Shown here: positions 12,901 to 24,500 of the stretch, one piece after another
Layout of the letters: the number at the start of each line of letters is the position of its first letter
How positions within the stretch are numbered: the stretch's first letter is position 1
Made by a program: the position numbers and the translations under genes
The notes under the pieces: model-generated
Told to the model about the DNA's origin: nothing
The model's database searches: none
Seen by the model: the letters and a program-made list of their open reading frames with translations, nothing else
NCBI RefSeq assembly: GCF_041296385.1
Contig: NC_091019.1
Coordinates: 14,896,531-14,960,530 of the forward strand
DNA: 64,000 nt
Direction: 5' to 3'
From: Aphelocoma coerulescens
Taxonomy: Eukaryota > Chordata > Aves > Passeriformes > Corvidae

Positions 12901-15900
12901 GGCTGAGCTGTTCAGCTGTTCAGGAACTGGCTGCCTGAGCCAGTTCCCACAACTCAGATGCTGTCAGTTGGACTAAAAGCTGGGATGAGGTGATTGACAG
13001 GGGGAGGTGGACTTGTTCATCCCTCTTCTTGTTATGAACACTAAGTTGGTTGTTGCTGCCAGGAGGACACCTGAGATTCCTTGTCCTGTGATGAGAACTC
13101 CCTCTTCTATTGGTATTTTTAATAAGAGGTTTGACGTTTTAGAGAAAGTGCTTTCCAAGACTGGGAAAAAAATAGAAGTAAGGCCTCTGAAGGTTGGAAC
13201 TACATTTAAAGAACCTGACAGAGCTTTCATGTTCCTCATTTGGGGTGGCATAAGCTTATTACAGGGTATGTTTCACTCTTAATTTGCAGGAAGACAAAAC
13301 CTTTAATTCCTGGGTTTTTGTATTCAAATAGAGGACATAAGCAGGCTGACGAGAAAAGTTTCTTTCCCCATTTCATGTACACCACTGACACATGCAATAG
13401 GAAAAACAAAAACAAAAAAAAAGCTGGCTATTAAGGGGATTTATTAACTATTAATTAGGAACAAGGGGTGCATCAGAATTGAGAATCTGTCTCTTATTTC
13501 TACCATTTGGAATAGAAACATCATAGTTATCTATTTCATTGTGTTCCTAAGCAGTTAAGCAGTAACAGAAATAGGTACACACTATTGAAAATCTGCGCTT
13601 TGTACATTTGTACATAAATCTGTGTACAGTGTATTGTCTGTACATACGTGCAGGATGTACCCAAAATGTACAACTCTACATAAAAAGGACAATAGGAGTT
13701 AAGAATCATACCTTCTATAAAAAAATACAAGGAGAGAAAGAAATGTGAATGCTTATGATCCCCGAGCTCAGATTCAACTCATTTTAATGCTTACAAGTTC
13801 TGCTCTCACTGTTTAGGAATTTTTTCAGCTTCTGTCTTTGAGCAGTGGCTTTCATAAATAAAAGCTTTCATTAACTCTCCTTTTGGCTCCAAGAAATTTT
13901 CTAACCCTTCATTCACACAAACAGCTACAAATAGGTGCTCATTTCTATTTATCTCACTTGTTGGTGACATTTTTCTATTAATTTTGATCAGAGCATTTGC
14001 CTTCCACCTTGTCTCCTGTGCAGGTGGTTACTCTCCAGTTACATCCTCAAACTCTTTACCATAGCTAATGAAAGTATGAGCTCAGTAAAACACTCAAGCC
14101 CCATTCCAAGTACACAAGTTTTTTTGGTTTAAATTAGAATTTAGGTAGAATGACAATAAATGTTTGAGATTTAATTTCTTGCCATATTTATACAAAATAA
14201 AAATGTTAAAACAATGCAGTTTGCTTTGTGATGGTCAAAAATAAGACAATAATAGGGGAAGAAAAGGGTTCTGAATCTGCACTTCTCAAGAAATTATACG
14301 TATGATTTACTTGTTGATTAGTGTTCCTGGCTTTTATAATTTTCAGCTAGAAGCTCTCAGGAGTAGGATTGCTCTCAGTCTCTCATCCTCCTTCCCCTTG
14401 CTGACAGCTAGCATGACTCAGTCCACAAAGCATCAGCAGAGTCAGTGAGTCAGCCATGTGACATGGGCTCTATCAGTCCATCGAGGAGTGATTTAGAAAA
14501 GAGGCAAACACAAGTTTTTGTGTGGAGGGAAGACAACTCTTTCAATCTGACAAAAATAAAGCATTTCATCCAACCACCCACAGAAGGAAGTGACTTCATG
14601 GAGCTGACCACATAGCTGCTGCCCTGGTATATGTCAATCTATTTTGTTACTTCCCAGCAGGTCAGAAAAACATTTTGCTTTTTTGGTTCACAGATAATTT
14701 GAAAGAACTCCTAATCAGAGTTTAAGGTACATTTTCCAAAAACCATTTCATATAAAGCTTTTGGCTCATTCAGTCTCTAGTCTCTAAGCACAGAGAGTGC
14801 TTCTCCCACTGGTAAAGTCACTGAGCAAACTCCAGCTGGAGACTGGACCACTTCTCTCATTTCTCTGCTGGACAAAGCATTCTGCAGCATACCTTCTGTG
14901 TCAGGTGGGGCTTAGAAAGATGCTCCAAAGACAGGGCAGGTTTTATGCTCTTCTTAAGTTATACATTATATATATGGGATACTTTATACATGATGAGAGT
15001 AAATATATTTTCAGTCCATAGCTATTGTTCCCAGTGTGCTGTGGAGTGAAGCTGTTCCTGGCAGTGCTGATCTCAACCACGTGTCAAAAATTTCCTTGAT
15101 ACTCGCTGAGTTCCAGCTACCAAAACTCTTCGTGCTCTGAACACGTACAGGATGTGGCCTATGGCAGTATTTTTCATTCTTTGCCTCCTTTCCAGTAAAT
15201 AAATCTAAGTTAATCTTCTAAATAGAGTTCCTGAATTATTCAACTTACAGAGTGAGCCCTAAGAAGCATTCCCCAGACACGTCCTTTTTTTTTTCTTGAG
15301 TGATTGCAGGGGTTCTGCTGGCATTTGTTAGGTGTGGACATCTTTGCAGGGGACTATTCAAATTATCAGTGGATACTAAACACCACTGACAGTTTCAAAG
15401 GTTAGTAAAAGAGACAACACATTCACACCACCAGTACCCCCCAGCAAGGAGAACCAAGAACAGTGAAGAACAATTTGAAAGTCTGCTGATAATCCAGTCT
15501 AACAAATACAATTTGTGCAGTGCATATCAACTGCAAATTGATCTATCTAATGAATCTTTAAATTTCACTCTGGCAGCAATTCAGAGAGCTGGAGCTCCCT
15601 AACATAGAGATGATTAATCTTCTCTATTTTTAATGAGACATATACCAACACTGTGAGCTTACTGCAGAATGAGCATCCTGGGAATCATCTGCAGGCCACG
15701 TGCTTTCTCCTAATGGAAGGGGAAACATGGAGAAAATCTGTATTGTTGAAATTGCTACTTGGGCATTTTACAGTGGTGTCTTGGACAGGGGAGCTGCAGA
15801 GGATTCAGCAAGAATCAGAAGTTACTTGGCCTGTGTGTTAGTTTACCTGCATTTGGGTTACACAGAGGGGCTACACAATAAAAAGCAGGTTAATTAGAAA

Positions 15901-17000
15901 TCAGACATCCCCTGGAGCAGGTTTGCCCAGCTCCTTGGCCCTGAGTGGCTACTGAACAACAATCACACCAAACCGGGATTCATACCCCACCGAACAATCC
16001 ACCTCACCAAAAAGAGAGATGGCCCTTGCAGCATTTACCATCTACAGCTTTTAAATTGTGGTACTTATTTTATTTACATCTTTCAGTCTGCATCTTTCCT
16101 CCTCTGTTTCAGGATGACTTGGTAAAGATTTGTCTGCAAAATAATCTGATTTCCAATTTTGCTTCCAACATTCTTCAGTTTAGTATCTATTTGATGCTTT
16201 GTCAGAAGTTAGAGAGGAAAAAAGTCCCAGTGTTTGAATAATTTTACCTGGAGTTTCAGAAGTAATTAACTGAAAAGAGATGACAAACATGATGTGCATT
16301 TACAATAGGGAAAAAATGCTATATTCTACAGTGTCAGCAATTCTCATCTTGCTAGTATGTACAATTTTCTAGTGAAAGGGTTTGAAAAAACAAAGGACTC
16401 CCTCATCGGGCACCAATGCCCAGAACAGCAAGTTCATAGGCCTGACCAGCTTCTCAGGGCATTAAATTCCTGAACTATCAATTGCAAATATTAAAAGAGC
16501 TAATTACATGGTTTCATGAAATAATTTAAAATAATTTGTTTCTAAAAGAAATAAATTCTGAGTAAATTATAGCTTGGCATGGAATCTGCTCATGATTTGA
16601 AGCTTTATGGGGAATCTGACCACAATTTATAGTTTGGATTATTTCCTGCCACTGGATTTGGCAGGGGCTGTACTTGTGTAATAGTATATTAGACTACTGA
16701 GATCTTAACTGAGTCATCAACTTCCTGTAGACACTTGCACTGTAACATCAGTGAGTTTTGTACACGTAGCAATAAAGCCATGCTTTTACGAGCTCTGCTC
16801 TGTGCTGACCTGCATCTTCCTCTTGGCTTTGGAAAGATCAGTGATCTCGGGAAATACAATCTGTAAATACCACTGCTATGAAACAACTGATCTGCTGGAT
16901 CCTGTATGAGCAATTTTAAGAGCTGTTTAGTCACGGAGTAATCAGACAAACGAGGCTGAAGTTAAGTCTGAGTATCCGGCTCTCCCAGGAGAGCTTCCTT
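10000..17000. other. Intergenic DNA, IPO7 to TMEM41B (right part)
   Basis: AT-rich non-coding DNA. Two small places are less ordinary: an exon-like open stretch ending in a good AA/GTAAGTGTG donor at 11091/11092, and a segment open on both strands at about 12973-13282. Neither matches a protein I recognise. Otherwise I see nothing. Confidence 0.55.
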
Positions 17001-17609
17001 TCTAGACGACCCTGAGGAAGAGTTGGACATTTACGAGCAGACACAGCTGGAAAAGGGACGAGGGGGTGTCACCGTAGCTCCCTCAGCCAACCCGGCTGCC
17101 CAGAAGCTTATGCAATGCGTGTTGTCCGCAGGGTTCCAGTGTTCTCCCTGGAGAACTCTCCCTGTAACACTCTGTGCTGCCCGGGCACTTGGAAAGTTCA
17201 GGGATCTCCCGCTGCCAGAAGATTGCAGAGGAAAAGGTGCTTCGAGGTCACGTTCGGCTTGAACGCGAAGGAATCCGCGAACAGTGGGACATGCCCCGCT
17301 GGCTTTTCTGCGGGATTTCAAACCTTCTTACTGACAGGAACCGACGTGAGGAAAATCCTGGGGCTGATAGAGAAGTTTTCCTTCTTCCCGGGAAATAAGC
17401 TTTCTTTTCGGATGAGAGGAACAAACCCAACAAAGTTCCCCTTTTCCTGGAAGCCCGACACTGTTCCAGCGCCACAGCCAGAAGCGCCGAGGGGCTCCCG
17501 CCTCCCGCTCCCTGAGGGGAGATCCTGCTCCCTTCACTGATGTAAAGCCATTGCCGAGGGAAAACGAGCTCACAGACGGGTTTTATCCCGCTGCCCTCTG
17601 GCACGATCG
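17000..17609. other. CpG-moderate shelf upstream of TMEM41B
   Basis: Composition changes abruptly near 17000 from AT-rich to GC-rich with frequent CpG, well before the TMEM41B promoter, and a CR1 insertion separates this block from the promoter island. Open frames cross it in several phases, but none has a recognisable product. It may be an upstream arm of the TMEM41B CpG island or the promoter of an unannotated non-coding transcript. The sequence alone does not decide. Confidence 0.4.
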
Positions 17610-18070
17610 GCGCTGGTGTGTCCAGAGAAGGGAAACGAAGCTGGGGAAGGGTCTGGAGCACAAGTCCTGTGGGGAGAGGCTGAGGGAGCTGGGGGTGTTT
17701 AGCCTGGAGAAAAGGGGGCTCAGAGTGGACCCTATGGCTCTCTGCAACTCCCTGAAAGGAGGCTGTAGCCGGGGAGGGTCGGGCTCTTCTCCCAGGAAAG
17801 CCGCGACAGGACAAGAGGACATAGCCTCTTGAACTTTCCCTCGTGTGCCAGGGGCGGTTCAGGTTGGACATCAGGAGGAATTTCTCCAAAGAAAAGGTGA
17901 TTAGACAATGGAATGGGCTGCCCAGGGAGGTGGTGAAGTCACCGTCCCTGGAGGTGTTCAATGAACGACCGGACGTGGCACTCTGTGCCATGGTCTAGTT
18001 GACACGGCGGTGTTCGGTCATAGGTTGCACTCGATGACCTCAGAGGTCTTTCCCAACCTAATCGATTCAG
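17610..18070 (+). mobile_element. CR1 LINE 3' fragment upstream of TMEM41B
   Basis: Well-preserved CR1 3' region in plus orientation. It includes 'GAAGGGTCTGGAGCACAAG', 'GAGGGAGCTGGGGGTGTTTA', 'CAACTCCCTGAAAGGAGG', 'CAGGAGGAATTTCT', 'GGGCTGCCCAGGGAGGTGGT' and a tail 'TTTCCCAACCTAATCGATTC'. It is 5'-truncated and ends about 230 bp before the TMEM41B NRF1 motif. It carries more CpG than typical old copies, perhaps because it lies next to an unmethylated island. Confidence 0.92.
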
Positions 18071-18130
18071 GGATGTGTGTGACTCGTCCGCAGCCGGGGC
18101 GAGGAGCGGGCTGGTACCCCGCCGCCCCGC

Positions 18131-18214
18131 ACCGTATTTACCACTACTGAGCGCATCCCCGTTACCGTATATACCCACACGGGTACGCCGAAAAGGCGGT
18201 GTTACCGTATTTAC
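18131..18214. repeat. Three spaced ACCGTATWTAC motifs
   Basis: ACCGTATTTAC at 18131-18141, ACCGTATATAC at 18164-18174 and ACCGTATTTAC at 18204-18214, the last two preceded by GTT. Spacings are 33 and 40 bp. The reverse complement contains GTAAATA, a forkhead-like core. They stand out as AT-rich motifs inside a CpG-rich promoter. Confidence 0.6.
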
Positions 18215-18302
18215 TGCCACTAACCCGCCACCGCATTTCAAGGACGTGGAGCCCAACACGTGCTCCTGTATACCACGGCAAAGCCGTAATGCCCCGAGAA
18301 AA

Positions 18303-18312
18303 GCGCATGCGC
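18303..18312. promoter_or_regulatory. TMEM41B: NRF1 binding motif
   Basis: GCGCATGCGC is the exact palindromic core of the NRF1 consensus, 200 bp upstream of the TMEM41B start codon within the CpG island. Such sites are common in promoters of broadly expressed genes. Confidence 0.65.
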
Positions 18313-18512
18313 CGTGAGACGGCGGGGGCGGGAGCGCGGCCGCGACCCGGTGGGGTGAGGAGAGGAGGAGCGGCCGGTCCCGCCTCCTCCTTCTCCTCCT
18401 CCTGCCCGCGGCTGCCGGTGCTGCCGGTCCCGCCTCCTGCTCCCCGCGGCTCCTGGTGCCGCCGAGGCCTGCCCCGGCCCTGACTCGCCGGGCCCCGGGG
18501 CGTCGCGGAGCC

Positions 18513-18597
18513 ATGGCGCAGCGGAGGGCGGCGGAGCGCGGGCCTTGCCAAGCGGCGGCGGCGGAGAGCGCCAGGCACCAGCGGCAGCTTCTGGAAG
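18513..18597 (+). CDS. TMEM41B: TMEM41B coding exon 1
   Basis: 28 codons plus one base (phase 1). Encodes an Ala/Arg/Gln-rich cytosolic N-terminus starting MAQRRAAERG, which diverges from the mammalian sequence. The donor GAAG/GTGCCG is weak beyond the GT, but it is the only one that gives the conserved frame with exon 2. Confidence 0.85.
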
Positions 18598-21500
18598 GTG
18601 CCGGGGGCTCGGGGCGGCGGGAGCGGGGGTGACCTCGTCCTGGCATCGGACGGTGCCCGATGCGGGAGACAGTGCCCGGTGCGGCTGTCGGTGCCTCTCG
18701 GCGCCTCGGGCATCGGCCCCGTTCCGCGCGGGCTCTGGGGCGGCCGGGCCGGGCCCCTCACGGTGCGTGCGGGGTGAGGCGGCTCCCGCCCTGCGGGAGC
18801 CGAAATGGGGCACCGACCCCTTTCCCTTCTGCCCTGCGTGAGGGAACACGCGTGGTTTCATTTCTCTGTGTGTGCGTGTGTTGTTTGTGTTATTTCACTA
18901 CCGGCACAGCTGAAGTATAGAAAGTAGAAGTGCCAGAAAGCGCAGTGGGCTGTGTTTTTCTTTTTTGGCCCTATAAGTTGCTTTTTTATTTATTTATCTG
19001 TCCTTTATTTTGCTCCTTGGAGAAGTTGTCAGAATAACCACGGTTACAGTGCGCTGGAACAGATTGCCCAAAGAGGGTGTGGAATCTCCCTCACTGGAGA
19101 TATTCAAGAATATCCGTGTGGATGCAGTCCTGTTCCATGAGCTCTGGGATGACCCCGCTTGAGCTAGGAGGTTGTACCAGATGACCACTGTGGTCCCTTC
19201 CAGCCTGAGGGTTCTGCGATTCTGTGGTTGTACCTGCTTTGTGGATGCTCCCTTTGGCCTCGGCTGACCCAGCGCACACCTGTGGGGTCGCACTGACCTT
19301 AAACCTAAAAAACCTTAAAGCCCATAAAATTGCTAGCTTGCCCAGCCGGCTCTGTGGGTTTCGTCATCCAGTCGCTGCATTTCACAACAGTGAGGTGTCA
19401 CCGTGACCCGCTTGAGTGTTGTGTGTTGGCATTGTAGTTGTGCCAGCAGCATGTGCGAGAGAAAACACAGCCTCGGCTCTTGGAGTGTTCTTCAGGTGAC
19501 CCTGAGTGTGAAGCTGGGTGAGCCTCAAAGTGCCTGAGGAGAGAGTGGTTTAATACATGCCCACATCCACACCCCGGTGTGGATGCAGAGAGTACTTAGT
19601 GTTCATTTCAGTTTTAAATTCTTAATGTGTGTAGTTGCATTTATGTTAATCAGAGTATTGCACATATGTGGTCATTTTGATAAAAATCTAAGATGCAGAA
19701 GAGGCCTAAAATGTCATTGTGTCTCTTACTGCCCTCCCATTGCTTCCACTACGCAGGAATTTAAGAGCTAATACACACTTATGTATACCCATAGCCACAC
19801 GAGTGTAAAATATGTGTAATTCCCAAGACTAGGAACTGTGATCTTTATATCACAGGCTGGTGTGTGTGTGTGTTTATACAGGTTTCCTCCTAATGAATGT
19901 GTCTCACCTAACTGGCTGTGTCTGGCAGCCTTTCATTAGGGGGAAAAAAACCCCAAAATCTGTTAATGAGTAGGTTTCAAAGTTATGTTGTATGTCCTGG
20001 AAATTTAACTTCCAAGTTAAATCTCTAGTCAATTAGACTGGCAGAAAATTTCTGGCAAAAAGGAAAACATATGTATGGCATACGTTGTTTAGCTCTGATT
20101 TTTCTCTTTACAAATGTATTTATTAATTAAGGCCTAAATTCTTATGGATCATAGAGGTTGACTTCTGTGGGATGTTTGCCAGTGTAAAAACTTCAACGTT
20201 GTTTGAAAGTTTTCCGGGAATGTGACCGATGTGTGTTATTGAAAGTGTTGGTGGGAAGATGATGTCCACAGAGGGTTTGCTTTAATATTCCCTTAAAGGA
20301 TAAGTCTGGAATCTGTTGTAAGTTGTGAGGGATTGATTTTTGTTGTTTTGTTTAGGTAGTGCTGGGTTTTTTTCTAACTTTGTTTTATGTTTAATTTCAG
20401 GGAAAGCTCTTGCAGAAGGTGGATCAGCTCGGACATCACTTCTTATTTTAGTGTCCATCTTCTTATCAGCTGCTTTCCTTATGTTCCTGGTATATAAAAA
20501 TTTCCCACAACTTAGTGAGTAAGTATGTTATGAAAGTTTAATTTATCAGTTATTTATCAAATAATTTGCTTTTCAGTATCAGATTGTAGAGGAGCCTGCA
20601 TGGGGATATGGCACAAAATCAGAGAATTTGTCTTGATCTAAGGTTTCTGTTGCACAGTGGAGATCCTGTGTTTTGAGGTGTTAGCACATTATCAGTGGTA
20701 ACTGACTGTGTCCTTAACCTTCTTCAGATGAGAGCCAGAGTGTGCTTGGTTCAGTCTGGGTTCACTTTAAACTTCCTTGTGCCTCGGTAAAACTGGAGGC
20801 TGCCACCAAAGGGGAAATCCTTCTTCCTTCCTAGCTAAACTTTGCCTTCTCTTTTTCTCCTCCTTGTTGCACCCAGGACTTGTGTTGGGAAGGCAGGCAG
20901 GCTGACAGGTCTGCTTGTCTAACAGTTTTCTTTTCCCTTTTAGTAGTTAATTTTCTGTCTGATTAACTTGCTCAACAAGGTCAGTTTGCAACAGCCTGAT
21001 CCCTAAGTCTGATACAGAGGAAGCGAAGACACTCAATTGTGCTGCCCAGAGTTGCACCAGATTAAGGTGTGACATGAGATTTTGCCCTTAGAGCTTTATT
21101 TGTTTGTGAGGTGAAGTTCTGCCACTCCTGCTGCACTTCAACTGTTATGACCCCAGCACTCAGGCAACTGCAGTTGGTTTTGGCTGAAACATTGGCTCCT
21201 TTCACTTGCCAAGGATTGGTTTGTGCAATTATTTCTTTTTGGTCAGTACTTGGTAAGAAAAAAAACCTGGAAGAGAAGCACATTATTGTACTGAATAAAA
21301 AAAAAAGGTTGCAAATACCTAAAATTGGGGATTTTCTAATATAAACCACACTGTAAATATTAGGTATTCACCTGAGAGCATTATTACAACAATAATCATG
21401 GTTTGTTTGCTGAAGCTGTAATTTAGTGATGTAGTGTATCAAATTATCTCTGTATTCAGTAAGTAATTGTACTACACTGTTTGATTATATTTCCATCATT

Positions 21501-24500
21501 CCTGCTTTTTTTTTTTTTTCCTCTCCAGAGAAGAAAGAGAATGTATAAAGGTTCCTAGAGATATGGATGATGCAAAGGCCTTGGGAAAAGTCTTGTCCAA
21601 ATACAAGGACACATTTTACGTTCAAGTGTTAGTGGCTTATTTTGCCACATATGTTTTGTATCCTTTTTCTGGTATAAAGGACAGCTTTGATGTAGTCGTG
21701 CTTCTCTGAAAAAATAAGTGAAAAATACAAATTGATAACTTCTTGGTCATGGGTGAAGTTTAACATACTTTGTTTAATATAGGAGTGTCTACAAAGAGAC
21801 ACAAATATTTTAATCTTGGAAATTTAGAAACATTTGTCTCTATATTAGGCTTGGTCTCACTTTAGTGTTATGATAACTTTTAAAATAAAGTGAATTTTGA
21901 GGTAGAAATTACTGTTCTAAAGGAAGACTGAGACTATTGCACTGCTCTTCCTTGAGACATTCAAAGTTCCACATAAGGGTAGTTTGTAGAATATTTAGCA
22001 GTATTTCTGAAGGAAAGTATTTTGATCCATCTTTCATGTCGGCACTGCCCAAATTCAGAAAACCCAATCTCTGTTTTCTTTTAGAGAGATGAATTTCTGA
22101 AGTACTTTCTGTGTAGGGAGACACAAAGGCTACCTGTGTTCTGTGTTGACTTCTTTTTCCTGAGTGCTGAATATATTAATTAATCATTAAACACACTCTT
22201 AACTGGAACACTTAACTAAAGGTTAATAACTTTAAAGCTGTGGAAGAGGTTTGTTTCACAGTTTTAATGCAGGAGGCTTTCATAACTCAGGAGAGTCAGC
22301 ACTGAACGTGCCACTAGTAATTATCCTTCAGCTCATTCTTTTAAAATATTTCACAAAAAGTTTCATGTTTTCCAAGTTATAGATCTATGAAGAAAATTAA
22401 AATGTTAGTGTCTATATTAACAAGGAGGAGAATAAATTGGCTCTTTATTGAGCTGCTCTAGGAGCTGATGTGATGACCTTTACTGTCTCAGCAGCAGACT
22501 CTGATCAGTTTCTAGGCATGGTACAGTTACCTCTGAACCTTGACGTTGCTTAGCAAAAGCTGGACTGACTGTAATGGACTCAGGAAGATTATTGGACTTT
22601 CTAATATTTTGGTCAGTTCAACTTGGGTAAAATAGTGTGCAGGTTTTTTTTGCTTTATAACTTTTGTATCCAAAGTGAGCAATGCATCATAGTCTCAAGT
22701 ATGCCTTGCAAGCCTTAAATCCAACAACCTGCTTGCTTATGCTGCAGAAGCCTAATTTTTGATTAAAAATTTAAATTTAAAAATTAAAAAATTTCTGACT
22801 GAAATTAGTGGTCAGCTATTGTAATTAGTGATTACACCAAGCCTATTTGTAAGGAAGTAGTAGCTGACTTCATACATTTCAGTCTTCCATGAAGCTTGTG
22901 CTTATGGGCTCAGACAGGTCTGTGAACTTTCCAGAGAGAATATCTGAAATTGCACATCTCTAGTCAACAGTGTAAAATCAGAAGTCTGTGTTTCCTGGAA
23001 GTCACAATAAATCCTCTGTGGCAGCTGTAGCACAGATAAAGAGAAAAATGCAGTCAGCTTTTATTACTTACTGACTTATTTTTTTGTATGTGTAGTGACA
23101 AATCTGCATCTTGTTGCTCTGTGCTTGCACTTCTTGTGCTACTCCACAAAAGGCATTTTGAAGTAAGGATCTTGAGGGGCCCTGCCTATTTATGGTTTTT
23201 CAAGTTGTAATATGTATCCTGACTGCTTTTAAAGTTAGGAAGTGTGTAGCTTTTTAGAAATGTGTTTTTCCCTTGACTAAGATGCATCCAGCTTGCAAAC
23301 ATTTGCTATTCCTGGGTCTATATTTCTCAGTATCCTGTCAGGGTTTCTTTATCCCTTTCCACTGGCCTTATTTCTTGTTTGTTTGGTAAGTATGGAAAGT
23401 AGTTTGTGAGGGCATATATTTTTATCCATTTGGAGTACAACCAAGCATCTGAGCAGCTTCCTATTGGAAATGATCAGTCTGAAACTGGCATACACTTCAG
23501 TTTCTGATGAACTACTGAGTTCTTACTCAGCTCTGCTGCAAGAATTACCCACAAAAATTCGCTGTAGCATTGGGTGATGATCCAAAACACTGAGCTGTTT
23601 CTCCAGGTTTTCTTAATAATGAAGACATTCGAGTGTGAATCAGCCAGAGTTTCCTTTACTCTAAATTTATTTAGCATCTGCCAGAACCCAGTCGTAATTT
23701 CACAACACAGTTACTGTGGTTTTATTATCACACTACAAAATACATGTGGTTTATAACTGGCTTAAATATTCAAGAAGCTTAGTTTAAGATTTGAAATGTA
23801 TTTTTTCAAGAAGCTTTAATAAGTCATGGGCCAAAGATGCAATCATAATGAGCCTTAGTATTGAAAAGGTAGGGAGGACCCTGTTGTTCAGTTTTCATGT
23901 TTGAATTTCTTTAATGGCATTGTGCCTCTTACTTGCAAAGCTTTCACTGTTCAAAGTCTTAAAACTGCAGAAGCACTCGATATTAACTGATAAGTAATCA
24001 ATGTTGTCTACTTTGAGTGCTAAGATTGATTTAAATGCCTTGGAAATAAACTGTCTTGGGTCAACAGCGTACTTGGGGAGTGTGTACGTACTGCTGGAGA
24101 AGAGCCCTGATGGAGGGCTGCATAGAAACCTGCTCTAGCCAGGCTGTGTAGTTTATAGGGACACAAGGCTGACATTAATTAGAGTTGCTGCTCATTTATT
24201 GTCTGTTTTGATTTTTTTTTCAGTGCTCAGGACTTGGAGCTTCATTTTGTTATATGCTTTCCTACCTAGTGGGACGTCCTGTTGTGTACAGATATTTAAC
24301 AGAAAAAGCAGTAAAATGGTCAGAACAGGTACGGTTTCTAGAGATGCTGGAACTTAAGATACAAAATGTGTCATGGAATAGCATGGAAAACTAAGAGGTC
24401 TTGTGCTCATGTATCTCATTACACAGAAGGGATTCTGGAAGTATTCCTGATTTTATGGTATTTCCCATGAGAAATTTGTTCTTACCTAGGAAGTGTTTGC

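Larger units (their letters stand above)
18080..18850. promoter_or_regulatory. TMEM41B: CpG-island promoter of TMEM41B
   Basis: Dense CpG block covering the 5' UTR, exon 1 and the start of intron 1. It has no TATA box at a convincing distance. It contains a palindromic NRF1 motif (18303-18312), several CCGCCTCC/GGCGGG SP1-like boxes at 18370-18440, and three spaced copies of ACCGTATWTAC at 18131-18214. The likely transcription start lies between the NRF1 site and the ATG at 18513. This position is inferred. Confidence 0.7.

Noticed and set aside
17939..18861. Minus-strand open frames of about 200-235 codons opposite the TMEM41B promoter
   Set aside because: CpG-island and CR1 shadow frames with low-complexity composition; no splice structure or homology.
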